DNA from: Yoonia vestfoldensis
GTDB taxonomy: Bacteria; Pseudomonadota; Alphaproteobacteria; Rhodobacterales; Rhodobacteraceae
Reading direction: 5' to 3'
NCBI RefSeq assembly: GCF_002158905.1
Contig: NZ_CP021431.1
Span: forward strand, 1,426,001 to 1,490,000
DNA: 64,000 nt
Shown here: positions 34,700 through 43,445 of the stretch, piece by piece
Numbering within the stretch: the stretch's first letter is position 1
Layout of the letters: every line of letters begins with the position of its first letter
Notes under the pieces: generated by a model
Seen by the model: only the letters and a program-made list of their open reading frames with translations
Told to the model about the DNA's origin: nothing
Databases searched by the model: none
Made by a program: the position numbers and the translations under genes

Positions 34700-36104
34700 T
34701 TTCACAACAGCGCTTGGCGCGGCGGGGAAATCGAAATTCAAGGCCTTGGCGCAGGCGATCCGCGCGGCGATCATCTCGGGCCAATTGGCACCAGAGACGA
34801 AATTGCCCCCGGTGCGTGATCTGGCCTATCAGATCGGCGTGACCCCCGGCACCGTCGCGCGGGCCTATCAGCTGCTGATCGAAGAGGGCCGGCTGGTCGC
34901 CATGGTCGGGCGCGGCACTTTTGTCGCAGCCGCCCCGCGCAGCCCCGCCGCCCCCAGCCCCGCAACGCTGGCGGCCGATGACCGGATGGCGCAGGCCGCC
35001 GAGGTCGCGCATCTGCTGAGCCCCAAGATGCCCGATATGGGGCAGGGGCAGATGATCCGCGACGCGCTGCATCATCTGGCCGAGACGATGCCGACAGAAC
35101 AATTGTTGCGCTATCCCGACAGGCAAACCGATCTGGCCGCGCGCCTTGCCGTCGCGGGTTATCTGGATGCCGACCGGATCGGGGCCTTCACGGTCGAGGA
35201 TATCGTGACCGCCCATGGCGGGCAAAGTGCCGTGGTGATGATCTTGCAGACGATCTTGCATGGTGCGCGCCCCGTGGTGGCGGTTGATGCGCTGAGCTAT
35301 GGCGGGTTTCGTTATGCCGCTGCGATGTGCCGCGCCGATGTGGTGGGCGTGCCTTGGGATGCGGATGGGCCTGACCCTGCCGCCTTTGAAGCGCTGGTCA
35401 AGGCGCAGGGCGTGCAGGTCTTTTGCACCGCATCCGAGGTCTGCAACCCGACCGTGCGCCACACGACCCCCGCCCGCAGGACCCAGATCGCCCAGATCGC
35501 GCAGCGATACAATGTGCATGTGCTGGATGACGATTGTTACCGGCTGATGCGGACGGCCCATATCGGGCCAAGCTATCGCGCCTTGCTGCCGGATCTGGGC
35601 TGGCATGTGGTCTCGCCTGCGAAATCGATCTCGGCGGCCTTGCGGATCGGGTTTGCGCTGGCCCCGCAAGGCTGGACCTCGGCGCTGGTGCGCACGGCGA
35701 CTTTCAATTCCTTTGGGGTGACGCGGTTGATGACCGATCTTTATGCGCATCTGCTGGCGCAGCCGGGGATCGATGCGGTGCTGGACGGGGTCAGGGACCG
35801 GATCGCGCAGGATATCCGCGCCGCGGTCAATGTGCTGGGCATGTATCGGTTGAACTGGTCCGAGGATGTGCCGTTTCTGTGGCTAGAGCTGCCGATGGGC
35901 TGGCGCAGTGGCGAATTTCTGCAAGCGGCCGATGCGGCGGGGGTGCTGATCAAATCCGCCGATGATTTTGCCCTGCGCGACGGGCGCAGCGTGCATGCGG
36001 TGCGGATCGCGGTGAACGGGCTGGTGCCGCATGACAGTTTTGTCAGCGCCCTTTATGTGCTGCGCGATCTGCTGGCCCAGCCGCCACAGCGGATTTCGGT
36101 GTAG
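34680..36104 (+). CDS. MocR-family regulator (GntR wHTH fused to aminotransferase fold)
   Basis: A 474-residue PLP-binding transcription factor. The winged helix is at residues about 20-90 (LAQAIRAAIISGQLAPETKLPPVRDLAYQI, VARAYQLLIEEGRLV). The aminotransferase-like domain has the PLP lysine K315 in VSPAKSISAALRIG and CNPTVRHTTPARR. MocR proteins sense amino compounds such as GABA, taurine or pyridoxal; which one is not readable. It is divergent from DUF1127, with shared operator repeats, one of which lies within its first codons. No transporter or aminotransferase gene is adjacent. Confidence 0.9.
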   Translation: MIVSDTIFTTALGAAGKSKFKALAQAIRAAIISGQLAPETKLPPVRDLAYQIGVTPGTVARAYQLLIEEGRLVAMVGRGTFVAAAPRSPAAPSPATLAADDRMAQAAEVAHLLSPKMPDMGQGQMIRDALHHLAETMPTEQLLRYPDRQTDLAARLAVAGYLDADRIGAFTVEDIVTAHGGQSAVVMILQTILHGARPVVAVDALSYGGFRYAAAMCRADVVGVPWDADGPDPAAFEALVKAQGVQVFCTASEVCNPTVRHTTPARRTQIAQIAQRYNVHVLDDDCYRLMRTAHIGPSYRALLPDLGWHVVSPAKSISAALRIGFALAPQGWTSALVRTATFNSFGVTRLMTDLYAHLLAQPGIDAVLDGVRDRIAQDIRAAVNVLGMYRLNWSEDVPFLWLELPMGWRSGEFLQAADAAGVLIKSADDFALRDGRSVHAVRIAVNGLVPHDSFVSALYVLRDLLAQPPQRISV

Positions 36105-36112
36105 AAATATGG

Positions 36113-36126
36113 GGTATTATAATACC
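36113..36126. repeat. 14-bp perfect palindrome after the MocR gene
   Basis: GGTATTATAATACC is a perfect palindrome nine bases after the MocR stop, about 50 bp upstream of the rplM promoter. It might be an operator or a structural site; nothing else supports a role. Confidence 0.4.
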
Positions 36127-36174
36127 TAATTTGCAAGGCATTGTTTTTGCAGTGTTATTTCGGAAAGAGGCCGC

Positions 36175-36202
36175 TTGACGCGGGTGATGCGGCGCTTATA
36201 AG
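36175..36202 (+). promoter_or_regulatory. rplM-rpsI promoter
   Basis: TTGACG at 36175-36180 and TATAAG at 36197-36202 with a 16-bp spacer. It resembles the rplU promoter, including the TAAGCC sequence at the -10 region. Confidence 0.7.
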
Positions 36203-36255
36203 CCACCCATCCGAATGACCGTGGCCTTGGGCCACCACAAACCTTCTGGTGAGAT

Positions 36256-36717
36256 ATGAAAACCTTTACCGCTACCCCGGCGGATATCGACAAGAAATGG
36301 ATCCTGATCGACGCTGAAGGCGTTGTTCTGGGCCGTCTTGCCTCGATCATCGCCATGCGCTTGCGCGGCAAGCACAAGCCTTCTTTCACACCGCACATGG
36401 ATATGGGCGACAATGTGATCGTGATCAATGCCGAGAAAATCCAGATGACCGGTAACAAGCGTGACGAGCGTTATTACTGGCACACGGGCCACCCCGGCGG
36501 GATCAAATCCAAGACCAAGGCAGAGATCCTCGAAGGCAAGCACCCAGAGCGTGTCATCGAAAAAGCCGTCCAGCGCATGCTGCCCGGCGGCAAGCTGTCG
36601 CGCCAGCAAATGACCCATCTGCGCATCTTCGCAGGTGCGGAACATGGCATGGAAGCCCAGAAGCCCGAAGTTCTGGATGTCAAATCCATGAACCCGAAGA
36701 ACACGAGGACCGCATAA
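36256..36717 (+). CDS. rplM: 50S ribosomal protein L13
   Basis: A 153-residue early-assembly protein of the large subunit. Conserved segments are [39 protein letters not shown] and [19 protein letters not shown]. It starts 54 bases after the -10 and overlaps rpsI by one base (TAATG), the usual conserved operon. Confidence 0.98.
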   Translation: MKTFTATPADIDKKWILIDAEGVVLGRLASIIAMRLRGKHKPSFTPHMDMGDNVIVINAEKIQMTGNKRDERYYWHTGHPGGIKSKTKAEILEGKHPERVIEKAVQRMLPGGKLSRQQMTHLRIFAGAEHGMEAQKPEVLDVKSMNPKNTRTA

Positions 36718-37208
36718 TGGCCGATCAAGTCAATTCGCTCGAAGAGCTGGGGCAGGTCGCAGAAGGCGTAGAGGCTGTTGCAGCCCCCGTTGCCGCCCCC
36801 CGTGAACCCGTGCGCGATGCGCTGGGTCGGTCCTATGCCACCGGCAAGCGTAAAGATGCGGTCGCCCGCGTCTGGATTCGCCCCGGTTCCGGCAAGGTCA
36901 CCGTCAACGGCAAGGAAATGAAGACCTATTTCGCACGCCCCGTGTTGCAGATGATCCTCGCCCAGCCGTTTTCCATTGCCGGCGTTGCCGGTCAGTTCGA
37001 CGTGGTCGCAACTGTCAAAGGTGGCGGTCTGTCCGGTCAGGCCGGTGCGGTCAAGCATGGCGTGTCCAAAGCGTTGCAGCTTTATGATCCCAGCCTGCGC
37101 CCCGCGCTGAAAGCTGCCGGTTTCCTGACCCGCGACAGCCGCGTCGTGGAACGCAAGAAATACGGCAAGGCCAAGGCGCGCAAGAGCTTCCAGTTCTCCA
37201 AGCGCTAA
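36717..37208 (+). CDS. rpsI: 30S ribosomal protein S9
   Basis: A 163-residue protein. A non-conserved N-terminal extension of about 35 residues, rich in Ala, Val and Glu, precedes the S9 core ([57 protein letters not shown]). The C-terminus ends FQFSKR; the terminal Lys-Arg tail of S9 reaches the P-site tRNA. Extensions of this type are normal in alphaproteobacteria. A strong terminator follows. Confidence 0.98.
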   Translation: MADQVNSLEELGQVAEGVEAVAAPVAAPREPVRDALGRSYATGKRKDAVARVWIRPGSGKVTVNGKEMKTYFARPVLQMILAQPFSIAGVAGQFDVVATVKGGGLSGQAGAVKHGVSKALQLYDPSLRPALKAAGFLTRDSRVVERKKYGKAKARKSFQFSKR

Positions 37209-37224
37209 GCTTTTCACATCCTGC

Positions 37225-37254
37225 AAAAGGCCCGCAATCTGCGGGCCTTTTTTG
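37225..37254 (+). terminator. Terminator of rplM-rpsI
   Basis: AAAAGGCCCGC-AATCT-GCGGGCCTTTT is a perfect stem followed by a T-run. Confidence 0.92.
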
Positions 37255-37374
37255 CTGTCAGGGCCCGGCGCAAACCGGCTGAAAAAGCGGCGAATGGTAA
37301 AATTTCCGACACCGATCGGGCCGTTGACGCGAGTTTCATATTGATCTTTCCCGCATGACAATGAAGATCGCGTC

Positions 37375-38247
37375 ATGTTCAAGAAACTGACATCCAATGA
37401 GGGCGCGCGCGGGCTGTTACTGATCAGCCCGCCGTTTTTCTATGCGCTGCTGTTGATGGCCTTTCCCTTGGGGGCGATCATCCTGTTCAGTTTCTGGACG
37501 CAGAATTTCATGGATGTCGATACGACATTCACCCTGAACAATTACCGCCAGATCATCGAGCAGCCGATCTATGGCGCGCTGTTGCAGCGCTCGCTTTATG
37601 TCTCGGCGGTGGTGACGGCGGTGACGGTGCTGCTGGCCTTTCCGATTGCCTATTTCGTGTCTTTCCATGTGCGCCCTGACCGCAAATCCTTGTGGCTGTT
37701 CCTGATCACGATCCCGTTCTGGACCTCCTATCTGATCCGGGTTTTCCTGTGGAAAGTGATCCTTGGCTATAACGGGGTGATCAATACGGGGCTTTTGAAC
37801 ATCGGTCTGATCGATGAGCCGCTGACCTTTATCCTTTATAACGTCAATGCGGTGATCATCACGCTGGCCCATGCTTTCGCGCCGTTTGCGATCCTGCCGA
37901 TTTTCGTGGCCTTGGAAAAGATCGACCGGTCCTTGCTGGAAGCCTCGCGCGATCTGGGCGAAAACAAGGTGATGACATTTTTCCGCGTGACCTTGCCATT
38001 GGCGATGCCGGGGGTGGTGGCGGCGGTCTTGATCGTGTTCATCCCGACGATTGGCGATTATGTCACGCCGGAATTGATGGGCGGGGCCGGGGGCAAGCTG
38101 ATTGCCAATATGATCCAGACGCAGTTTCTGGCGCTGAACAACGCGCCTTTGGGGGCGGCGCTGGCGGTGGTGGCGATGCTGTCGGTCACAGCGATCAGCC
38201 TGATCTTCGTGTTGCTGAACCGGCGCTGGCTGCGGGGCCGGTCATGA
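37375..38247 (+). CDS. ABC transporter permease, spermidine/putrescine (PotB) type
   Basis: A 290-residue permease with six TM helices. The EAA loop that contacts the ATPase is visible as EASRDLGENKVMTFFRVTLPLAMPG, and FWTSYLIRVFLWKVILG is typical of the PotB/opine branch. It overlaps the next permease by four bases. No strong RBS precedes the ATG. No substrate-binding protein gene is next to this three-gene operon, so the substrate is open. Confidence 0.9.
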   Translation: MFKKLTSNEGARGLLLISPPFFYALLLMAFPLGAIILFSFWTQNFMDVDTTFTLNNYRQIIEQPIYGALLQRSLYVSAVVTAVTVLLAFPIAYFVSFHVRPDRKSLWLFLITIPFWTSYLIRVFLWKVILGYNGVINTGLLNIGLIDEPLTFILYNVNAVIITLAHAFAPFAILPIFVALEKIDRSLLEASRDLGENKVMTFFRVTLPLAMPGVVAAVLIVFIPTIGDYVTPELMGGAGGKLIANMIQTQFLALNNAPLGAALAVVAMLSVTAISLIFVLLNRRWLRGRS

Positions 38248-39044
38248 GCCTGCGCATCTATGCCATCGCCTATCTGATCTTTCTTTATGCGCCGATCGTG
38301 CTGTTGCCGATCTTTGCCTTCAATGATGCGACGATCATCGCCTTTCCGCTATCGGGTTTTACCACCGATTGGTTCGGCGCGCTGATCACCAACCGGTCTT
38401 TGCATACGGCGGTGCAGAATTCGCTGTTCATCGCGGTGATGACGGCGATCCTGTCCACCTTGCTGGGAATATGTGCCGCAAGGGCAGGGGCGATGTATCG
38501 CTTTCCGGTCAAGGCGGGGATCATGGGCTTTATCATGCTGCCGCTGGTGCTGCCGGAAATCATCGTCGCGGTGTCCTTGCTGGTCGTGGTGGTGCAGATT
38601 TTCGACATGGGCCTGTCAAACTGGACCATCATCGCCGCCCATGTGCTGATCTGCACGCCATTCTGCATCGCTATCCTGAACGGCGCGTTCCAGAACCTTG
38701 ATCCCAGCATGGAAGAGGCGGCGATGGACCTTGGCGAAAGCCGGTTTTCGGCTTTCCGGCTGGTGACGCTGCCCTTGGTGATGCCGGGGGTGATTTCGAG
38801 CATGTTGATCGCTTTCACCATTTCGCTGGATGAATTCATCATCGCCTTCTTTCTGTCCGGCACCAGCCCGACAATGCCGGTCTATATCTGGGGGCTGATG
38901 CGCTTTCCCGCCAGCCTGCCGGTCGTCATGGCGCTGGGGACGATTCTGGTCGCGCTGTCGATCATCCTGTTGACCATTGCAGAGCTTTTGCGCCGCCGCG
39001 GCATGGCCCGCGCGGGCGTGAAAGACAAAGGGGGCTTTCTTTGA
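38244..39044 (+). CDS. ABC transporter permease, PotC type
   Basis: A 266-residue partner permease with six TM helices and the EAA loop EAAMDLGESRFSAFRLVTLPLVMPG. LDEFIIAFFLSGTSPTMPVYIW is the usual PotC ending region. It overlaps both neighbours by four bases (ATGA and TTGA types), so all three proteins are probably made in fixed ratio. Confidence 0.9.
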   Translation: MSLRIYAIAYLIFLYAPIVLLPIFAFNDATIIAFPLSGFTTDWFGALITNRSLHTAVQNSLFIAVMTAILSTLLGICAARAGAMYRFPVKAGIMGFIMLPLVLPEIIVAVSLLVVVVQIFDMGLSNWTIIAAHVLICTPFCIAILNGAFQNLDPSMEEAAMDLGESRFSAFRLVTLPLVMPGVISSMLIAFTISLDEFIIAFFLSGTSPTMPVYIWGLMRFPASLPVVMALGTILVALSIILLTIAELLRRRGMARAGVKDKGGFL

Positions 39045-40126
39045 CAGCTTTGATCACGCTCAAGGGCGTCAATAAATATTACGGCGATTATCATGCTTTG
39101 CGTGACATCGACCTGACGATCAACGCGGGCGAGTTTTTCTCGCTTCTTGGCCCCTCGGGCTGTGGCAAGACCACCTTGCTGCGCACCATCGCGGGGCTGG
39201 AGGAGGTGTCGGACGGCGTCGTCATGATCGGCGGCAAGGATATGCGCGGTGTGTCCGCCAATCTGCGCCCGACCAATATGGTGTTCCAATCCTATGCGAT
39301 CTTTCCGCATCTGAGCGTGGCGGACAACGTGGCCTTTGGCCTGCGCAAACGGGCGGATCTGTCCAAGGACGACAAGGCCAAAATGGTGGACGAGGCGCTG
39401 AATATGGTCGGCCTTGCGGGCTATGGCAAACGCGCGTCCCATGCCCTGTCGGGCGGGCAGCGCCAGCGGGTCGCGCTTGCGCGCGCGCTGATCCTGAAAC
39501 CCAAGGTTTTGTTGCTGGATGAGCCGTTGTCCGCGCTGGATAAAAAGATGCGCGAACAGATGCAGGTCGAGCTGATCCGCCTGCAACGCCATGTCGGGAT
39601 CACCTTTATTCTGGTCACCCATGATCAGGAAGAAGCGCTGGTCATGTCCGACCGCATCGCCGTGATGTTCGAAGGCGAAATCGGGCAATTGGCAGACCCC
39701 GAAACGCTGTACCGTCGCCCCAATTCGCGCCGCGTGGCGGAATTCATCGGCAAGATGAATTTCCTGCGCGCCGATGTGCTGGAGATCGGTGATACGCTGG
39801 AGGTGGATGTCGCAGGTCTTGGGCGTGTCACGGTCAATGCCGAACAGGCACCCATGGCGCTGCACAAAGGGGCCGCCGTGGCCGGGGTGCGCCCCGAGAC
39901 GCTCGCGATCCTGTTCGAGGGGGAAACCACCCAGCGCAAGCTGATCGACGGCGTGGTGGATGAGGTCGTTTATTACGGCGATATGACCTATTACGATGTG
40001 CGCATCGCGGGGGTGGACCAGCCTTTGAATATCGCGATGAAAAACCTGATCGGCCGGCCGGTGCTGGAGGTGGGCACGCAGACGCAGGTCGTCTGGGACG
40101 AACGGTCGCTGGTTATTCTGGCGTAG
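39041..40126 (+). CDS. ABC transporter ATP-binding protein, PotA type
   Basis: A 361-residue ATPase with Walker A GPSGCGKTT, signature LSGGQRQRVALARAL and Walker B LLLDEPLSALD, plus a C-terminal TOBE-like regulatory domain from about residue 240. It energises import of a polyamine-like or other small cationic compound. The start is a TTG overlapping the permease stop. It is followed directly by two dispersed repeats. Confidence 0.93.
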   Translation: MTALITLKGVNKYYGDYHALRDIDLTINAGEFFSLLGPSGCGKTTLLRTIAGLEEVSDGVVMIGGKDMRGVSANLRPTNMVFQSYAIFPHLSVADNVAFGLRKRADLSKDDKAKMVDEALNMVGLAGYGKRASHALSGGQRQRVALARALILKPKVLLLDEPLSALDKKMREQMQVELIRLQRHVGITFILVTHDQEEALVMSDRIAVMFEGEIGQLADPETLYRRPNSRRVAEFIGKMNFLRADVLEIGDTLEVDVAGLGRVTVNAEQAPMALHKGAAVAGVRPETLAILFEGETTQRKLIDGVVDEVVYYGDMTYYDVRIAGVDQPLNIAMKNLIGRPVLEVGTQTQVVWDERSLVILA

Positions 40127-40148
40127 GGTGGACTGACGTCCACCTTAC
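40123..40148. repeat. GTAGG-hairpin intergenic repeat, copy 2
   Basis: GTAGGGTGGAC-TGAC-GTCCACC-TTAC overlaps the stop of the ATP-binding gene. It pairs with the copy at 15715-15740. Confidence 0.6.
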
Positions 40149-40166
40149 TTTTCCGGCTGCGCCGGC

Positions 40167-40198
40167 GCTCCGCGGGGGATATTTAGGCTCGGAAGATG
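40167..40198. repeat. CTCCGG/GGGGATATTT gene-end repeat, copy 2
   Basis: CTCCGCGGGGGATATTT, then a short variable stretch and CTCGGAAGATG. It lies between the convergent ABC operon and the deacylase gene, and matches the copy at 33027-33060. Confidence 0.65.
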
Positions 40199-40201
40199 GG
40201 A

Positions 40202-40717
40202 TCAGTCGAGCACCATGGCAAAGCGCAGCCCCAGCGTTTCCAGCCCCGGATTAAGATCTTTCAGATCCCCGTTGGACCGGTGATCCGCCAGCAGGCTGAG
40301 TGTGGCGCCATTGTCAAAGGCATAGCCGATCCCCAGCGCGCTGCGAAATTCCAGGGGCAGCCCCAGATCCGGCCCGTCGCCCTGGGCGTAAAGGCCGGGC
40401 ATGAAAGAAGCCTCGACAAAGAATGGCCCGGCGATGACATCTTGCGTGGTCCATTTCGCGCCCGCCCCGACCCAAAGGCTACCGTCGCCCGTGGCGCTGG
40501 CCCCGATCACCGGCTGGAACACGCCGTAGCGGCGCGCCAGATCATAGGAGAAATAGATTTCCTGGCTGATGCTGTCGTCCTGAAAGATCACATCGCTGAT
40601 CTGCAAAGCCGCCCGCGCGGGCGCATCTTGCCGCTGATAACAGCCCGTGGGGCATGTATTCAGATAGGTATCGGTCAGCCCGGTGATGAAGAAGATAAGT
40701 GCGAAAGTGCCATCCAT
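40202..40717 (-). CDS. PagL-like lipid A 3-O-deacylase (acyloxyacyl hydrolase)
   Basis: A 171-residue outer-membrane beta-barrel candidate. The catalytic residues can be placed: H146, S148 and E160 in DHRSNGDLKDLNPGLE. The spacing of 2 and 14 residues equals that of the PagL triad (H126, S128, E140 of Pseudomonas). A hydrophobic N-terminus (FALIFFITGL) acts as signal sequence. PagL removes the 3-O acyl chain from lipid A and alters LPS recognition. The gene is 9 bp downstream of a TetR regulator and probably in its operon. Confidence 0.82.
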   Translation of the reverse strand: MDGTFALIFFITGLTDTYLNTCPTGCYQRQDAPARAALQISDVIFQDDSISQEIYFSYDLARRYGVFQPVIGASATGDGSLWVGAGAKWTTQDVIAGPFFVEASFMPGLYAQGDGPDLGLPLEFRSALGIGYAFDNGATLSLLADHRSNGDLKDLNPGLETLGLRFAMVLD

Positions 40718-40726
40718 GAGGGGATC

Positions 40727-41344
40727 CTATTGATCGGGGTCAAGCAGGCCAAGCCCGCGCAGATAGATGCCAATGCCGGTTTCCAGCAGGTCATCGGGGG
40801 GAAAGGGGCTGGTGCGTCCGGGATTGCCGCGCGCGAATAATTCCACCACCCCATGCGACATCGCCCAGATATGCGCGCTGAACATCTGCGCGGGCGGGCG
40901 TTTTTCCGCCGGGATATGCTGGCTAAGGGCGCTGGCGGCTTTTTCCAGCACGCCCATCGCGCGGGTCGCCACGGCATGCAGATCGGGCGAATGGTTGATC
41001 GAGACGCCGGATTCGAACATCGCGATATAATGCCCCGGATAGCGCCGCGCAAAGGCCAGATAGGCCCGCCCCGTCGCGCCGAAAGCCGCCAGCGCCGAGG
41101 GTTGCCCATCTGCAAAAGCATGGTCCATCAGATCGGCAAAGATGCCATAGCCTTCCTGGGCCGCCGCGGCGATCAGATCCTCGCGCCCCGCGAAATGCCG
41201 ATAGACTGCGGCCGGGGTGACGCCTGCTTCGCGCGCGGCCTCTGAAAGGGTGAAACCGGTGGGCCCGCGCATTTCGATCAGCCGCAAACAGGCCTCGATC
41301 AAGGCGGCGCGCAGATTGCCGTGGTGATAGCCGCGTTTGGTCAT
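40727..41344 (-). CDS. TetR-family regulator
   Basis: A 205-residue repressor. The N-terminal HTH reads GFTLSEAAREAGVTPAAVYRHFAGREDL. The C-terminal ligand-binding part contains AFARRYPGHYIAMFESG. It lies directly upstream of the deacylase gene, so it may control LPS remodelling or its own transcription. The ligand is unknown. Confidence 0.9.
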   Translation of the reverse strand: MTKRGYHHGNLRAALIEACLRLIEMRGPTGFTLSEAAREAGVTPAAVYRHFAGREDLIAAAAQEGYGIFADLMDHAFADGQPSALAAFGATGRAYLAFARRYPGHYIAMFESGVSINHSPDLHAVATRAMGVLEKAASALSQHIPAEKRPPAQMFSAHIWAMSHGVVELFARGNPGRTSPFPPDDLLETGIGIYLRGLGLLDPDQ

Positions 41345-41509
41345 GCCGGGGGGTGCGCCCTTTGGCTGTTGCCGCCTTGGGGGCGATCATCGCGCAGGCA
41401 GGTCTGCTGCGGTGCCTTTGGTGTGTAAGGGCGGCTGGGTGTGCCGTCGCATGGCGGTTTCATGAAACTCTCTTCAGCTTTGCCGCCTCACTATGAGGGG
41501 GCGGGCGGT

Positions 41510-42502
41510 CTAGCGCAATCCGGCGCGGGCGGCAGCGCGGTCGATGGCGGCAATGGCGGCGGCGGGGCTTGCGTGATGCGGCTGGTGGCCGATTCCCTCT
41601 AGCCGGACCAGATTGGCGGTGGGGGCGATCTTGATCAGCTCTTCGGCATGGACCTGGATCGGCACGCTGGTGTCGGCGGTGCCGTGAATGATCTCTATCG
41701 GGAGCGTCAGCTGGGGGTAAAGTTCTGCCATTTCAACGATAAAGGGCCGCAGCCTGTTGACCTGGCGCACATTGGCGCGGAAAGTCGCGGGGCGCAAAGC
41801 CAGCTCGCCGCCCAGATAGCGGATATAGCCAGCGGGGGGCGTTTGGGGGTCAAAGGTCACGGCCACGACATTATCCACGGTGCTTTGCGGCACAAAGGCG
41901 CTGATCAGCGGGATCACCAGCGCGCCGCCCAAGGCGCTGCCGTTCACCGCGTAATAGCTGCCCAGATCCCCCGGCCACGGCATCGCCACACCCGCAAAGG
42001 ACACGACAGCGGATGCATTGGTCGGATCCGCGCGCCCCAGACCGGTGGTGGCCCAGGCCAAGGCGACGATGCCGCCATAGCTATGCCCCACCACGATCGG
42101 GGCGCGAATGTCGAGCGCGCGCGCCGCCGCGCGTAACATGGCGACCTGATCGGCGGGGCTGGCGCCTTGGGTCGCGAATGGCCCTGTCGCCACGCCGGGC
42201 ACCCGGTCGCTATGGCCAAGGCCGGGCCGGTCAAAGGCGGTCACCCGGTAGCGCGTGGACAGCTGGTCCATCAGCGCAAAGGTGTAATCGCGCAGATTGC
42301 CGCCCGCGCCATGCAGCAAGATCACATCCGGCCCTTGGCCTGCCTGCACATAATGCACCCGCCCGCCTGTGACCGTGACGAAATCGCCCAGAGGCGGAAA
42401 GGACGCCGTGATCTGGGCGGCCCGCCACGCCGCAAGGCCGCTGGTCAGCACCGCCCCAAGGCCCAGCGCGATGGCGGCGATGATGATCGCTTTAAGTGCC
42501 AA
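41510..42502 (-). CDS. Alpha/beta hydrolase, membrane-anchored
   Basis: A 330-residue hydrolase. An N-terminal hydrophobic anchor (residues about 2-28) is followed by the fold core. The nucleophile elbow is GHSYGG. The acid is in [11 protein letters not shown] and the histidine in [21 protein letters not shown] provides the oxyanion strand. Substrate unknown. It overlaps the metA stop region by 11 bases on the same strand, so it is downstream in a metA operon. Confidence 0.88.
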   Translation of the reverse strand: MALKAIIIAAIALGLGAVLTSGLAAWRAAQITASFPPLGDFVTVTGGRVHYVQAGQGPDVILLHGAGGNLRDYTFALMDQLSTRYRVTAFDRPGLGHSDRVPGVATGPFATQGASPADQVAMLRAAARALDIRAPIVVGHSYGGIVALAWATTGLGRADPTNASAVVSFAGVAMPWPGDLGSYYAVNGSALGGALVIPLISAFVPQSTVDNVVAVTFDPQTPPAGYIRYLGGELALRPATFRANVRQVNRLRPFIVEMAELYPQLTLPIEIIHGTADTSVPIQVHAEELIKIAPTANLVRLEGIGHQPHHASPAAAIAAIDRAAARAGLR

Positions 42503-43409
42503 TTTTGTTCAGGTCGAAATAGGTGGTCTGATAGATCTCGTTGATCCAATTGCCGTAAAGCAGATGCGCATGGCTGCGCCAGCGGTTTTGCGGTGCCTGC
42601 GTCGGATCATCACCCGGATAGTAATTGGCCGGGATATTGATCGGCGTGCCATTGGCGATGTCGCGGTCATATTCCTGTTTCAGCGTGCCGGTGTCATATT
42701 CGAAATGGTTGAAGATATAAAGCGCGCGGTGGCCTTGATCCTCGACCAATGCGGGGCCGGCCTCGGGGCTGGTGATCAGCGTTTTCAGCCCCGGCACGGC
42801 GTCGATTTCGGCCTGGCGCATTTCGGTCCAGCGGCTGACGGGGATCACGCAATCATCCGAAAAGCCGCGCAGATAGGGCGAATTGGCGGCTGTGTTCTGA
42901 TGCCGCAGGCAGCCGAACAGCTTTTGATCCAGCAGGTGTTTTTCGACACCGTGGAAATAATTGATCATCGCCATCCCGCCCCAGCAGACGCCAAAGGTGG
43001 AATGCACATGGGTCTGGGTCCAGTCAAAGACCTGTGTCAGCTCGTCCCAATAGGTGACATCGTGAAATGGCAGATGTTCGATCGGCGCGCCGGTGATGAT
43101 CAGCCCGTCGAATTTTTCATCGCGCATTTCGGAAAAGGGTTTGTAGAATTCTTCCATATGTTCGGCGGCGGTATTGCGGGTCTGGTGTTCGCTCATCCGG
43201 ATCAATGAAAACTCGATCTGCAAGGGCGTCGCCCCGATCAGCCGGGCAAATTGGTTTTCGGTCTGGATCTTTTTGGGCATCAGGTTCAGCAGCGCGATCC
43301 GCAAGGGGCGGATGTCCTGCCGTGCGGCGGTGACCTCGTCCAGCACCATGACGCCTTCCTTGGACAGGACATCATAGGCGGGCAGGGCGGCGGGCAATTT
43401 GATCGGCAT
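42492..43409 (-). CDS. metA: Homoserine O-acyltransferase, predicted acetyl-CoA specific
   Basis: A 305-residue MetA-family enzyme starting methionine synthesis from homoserine. The nucleophile C142 is in [11 protein letters not shown]. At position 111, the residue that decides acyl-donor choice, it has Glu (GAPIEHL). Structural work on MetA assigned Glu111 to acetyl-CoA and Gly111 (E. coli) to succinyl-CoA, so O-acetylhomoserine is predicted. Only 36 bp separate it from the upstream ATPase gene, and no SAM riboswitch is recognised there. Confidence 0.93.
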   Translation of the reverse strand: MPIKLPAALPAYDVLSKEGVMVLDEVTAARQDIRPLRIALLNLMPKKIQTENQFARLIGATPLQIEFSLIRMSEHQTRNTAAEHMEEFYKPFSEMRDEKFDGLIITGAPIEHLPFHDVTYWDELTQVFDWTQTHVHSTFGVCWGGMAMINYFHGVEKHLLDQKLFGCLRHQNTAANSPYLRGFSDDCVIPVSRWTEMRQAEIDAVPGLKTLITSPEAGPALVEDQGHRALYIFNHFEYDTGTLKQEYDRDIANGTPINIPANYYPGDDPTQAPQNRWRSHAHLLYGNWINEIYQTTYFDLNKIGT

Positions 43410-43445
43410 GAATGATATCCTTCGCGAAAGGCGCAGATAGGCCTG

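Noticed and set aside
43410..43445. SAM riboswitch in front of metA
   Set aside because: Only 36 bases separate metA from the upstream gene, too few for a SAM-II element, and nothing similar was recognised.
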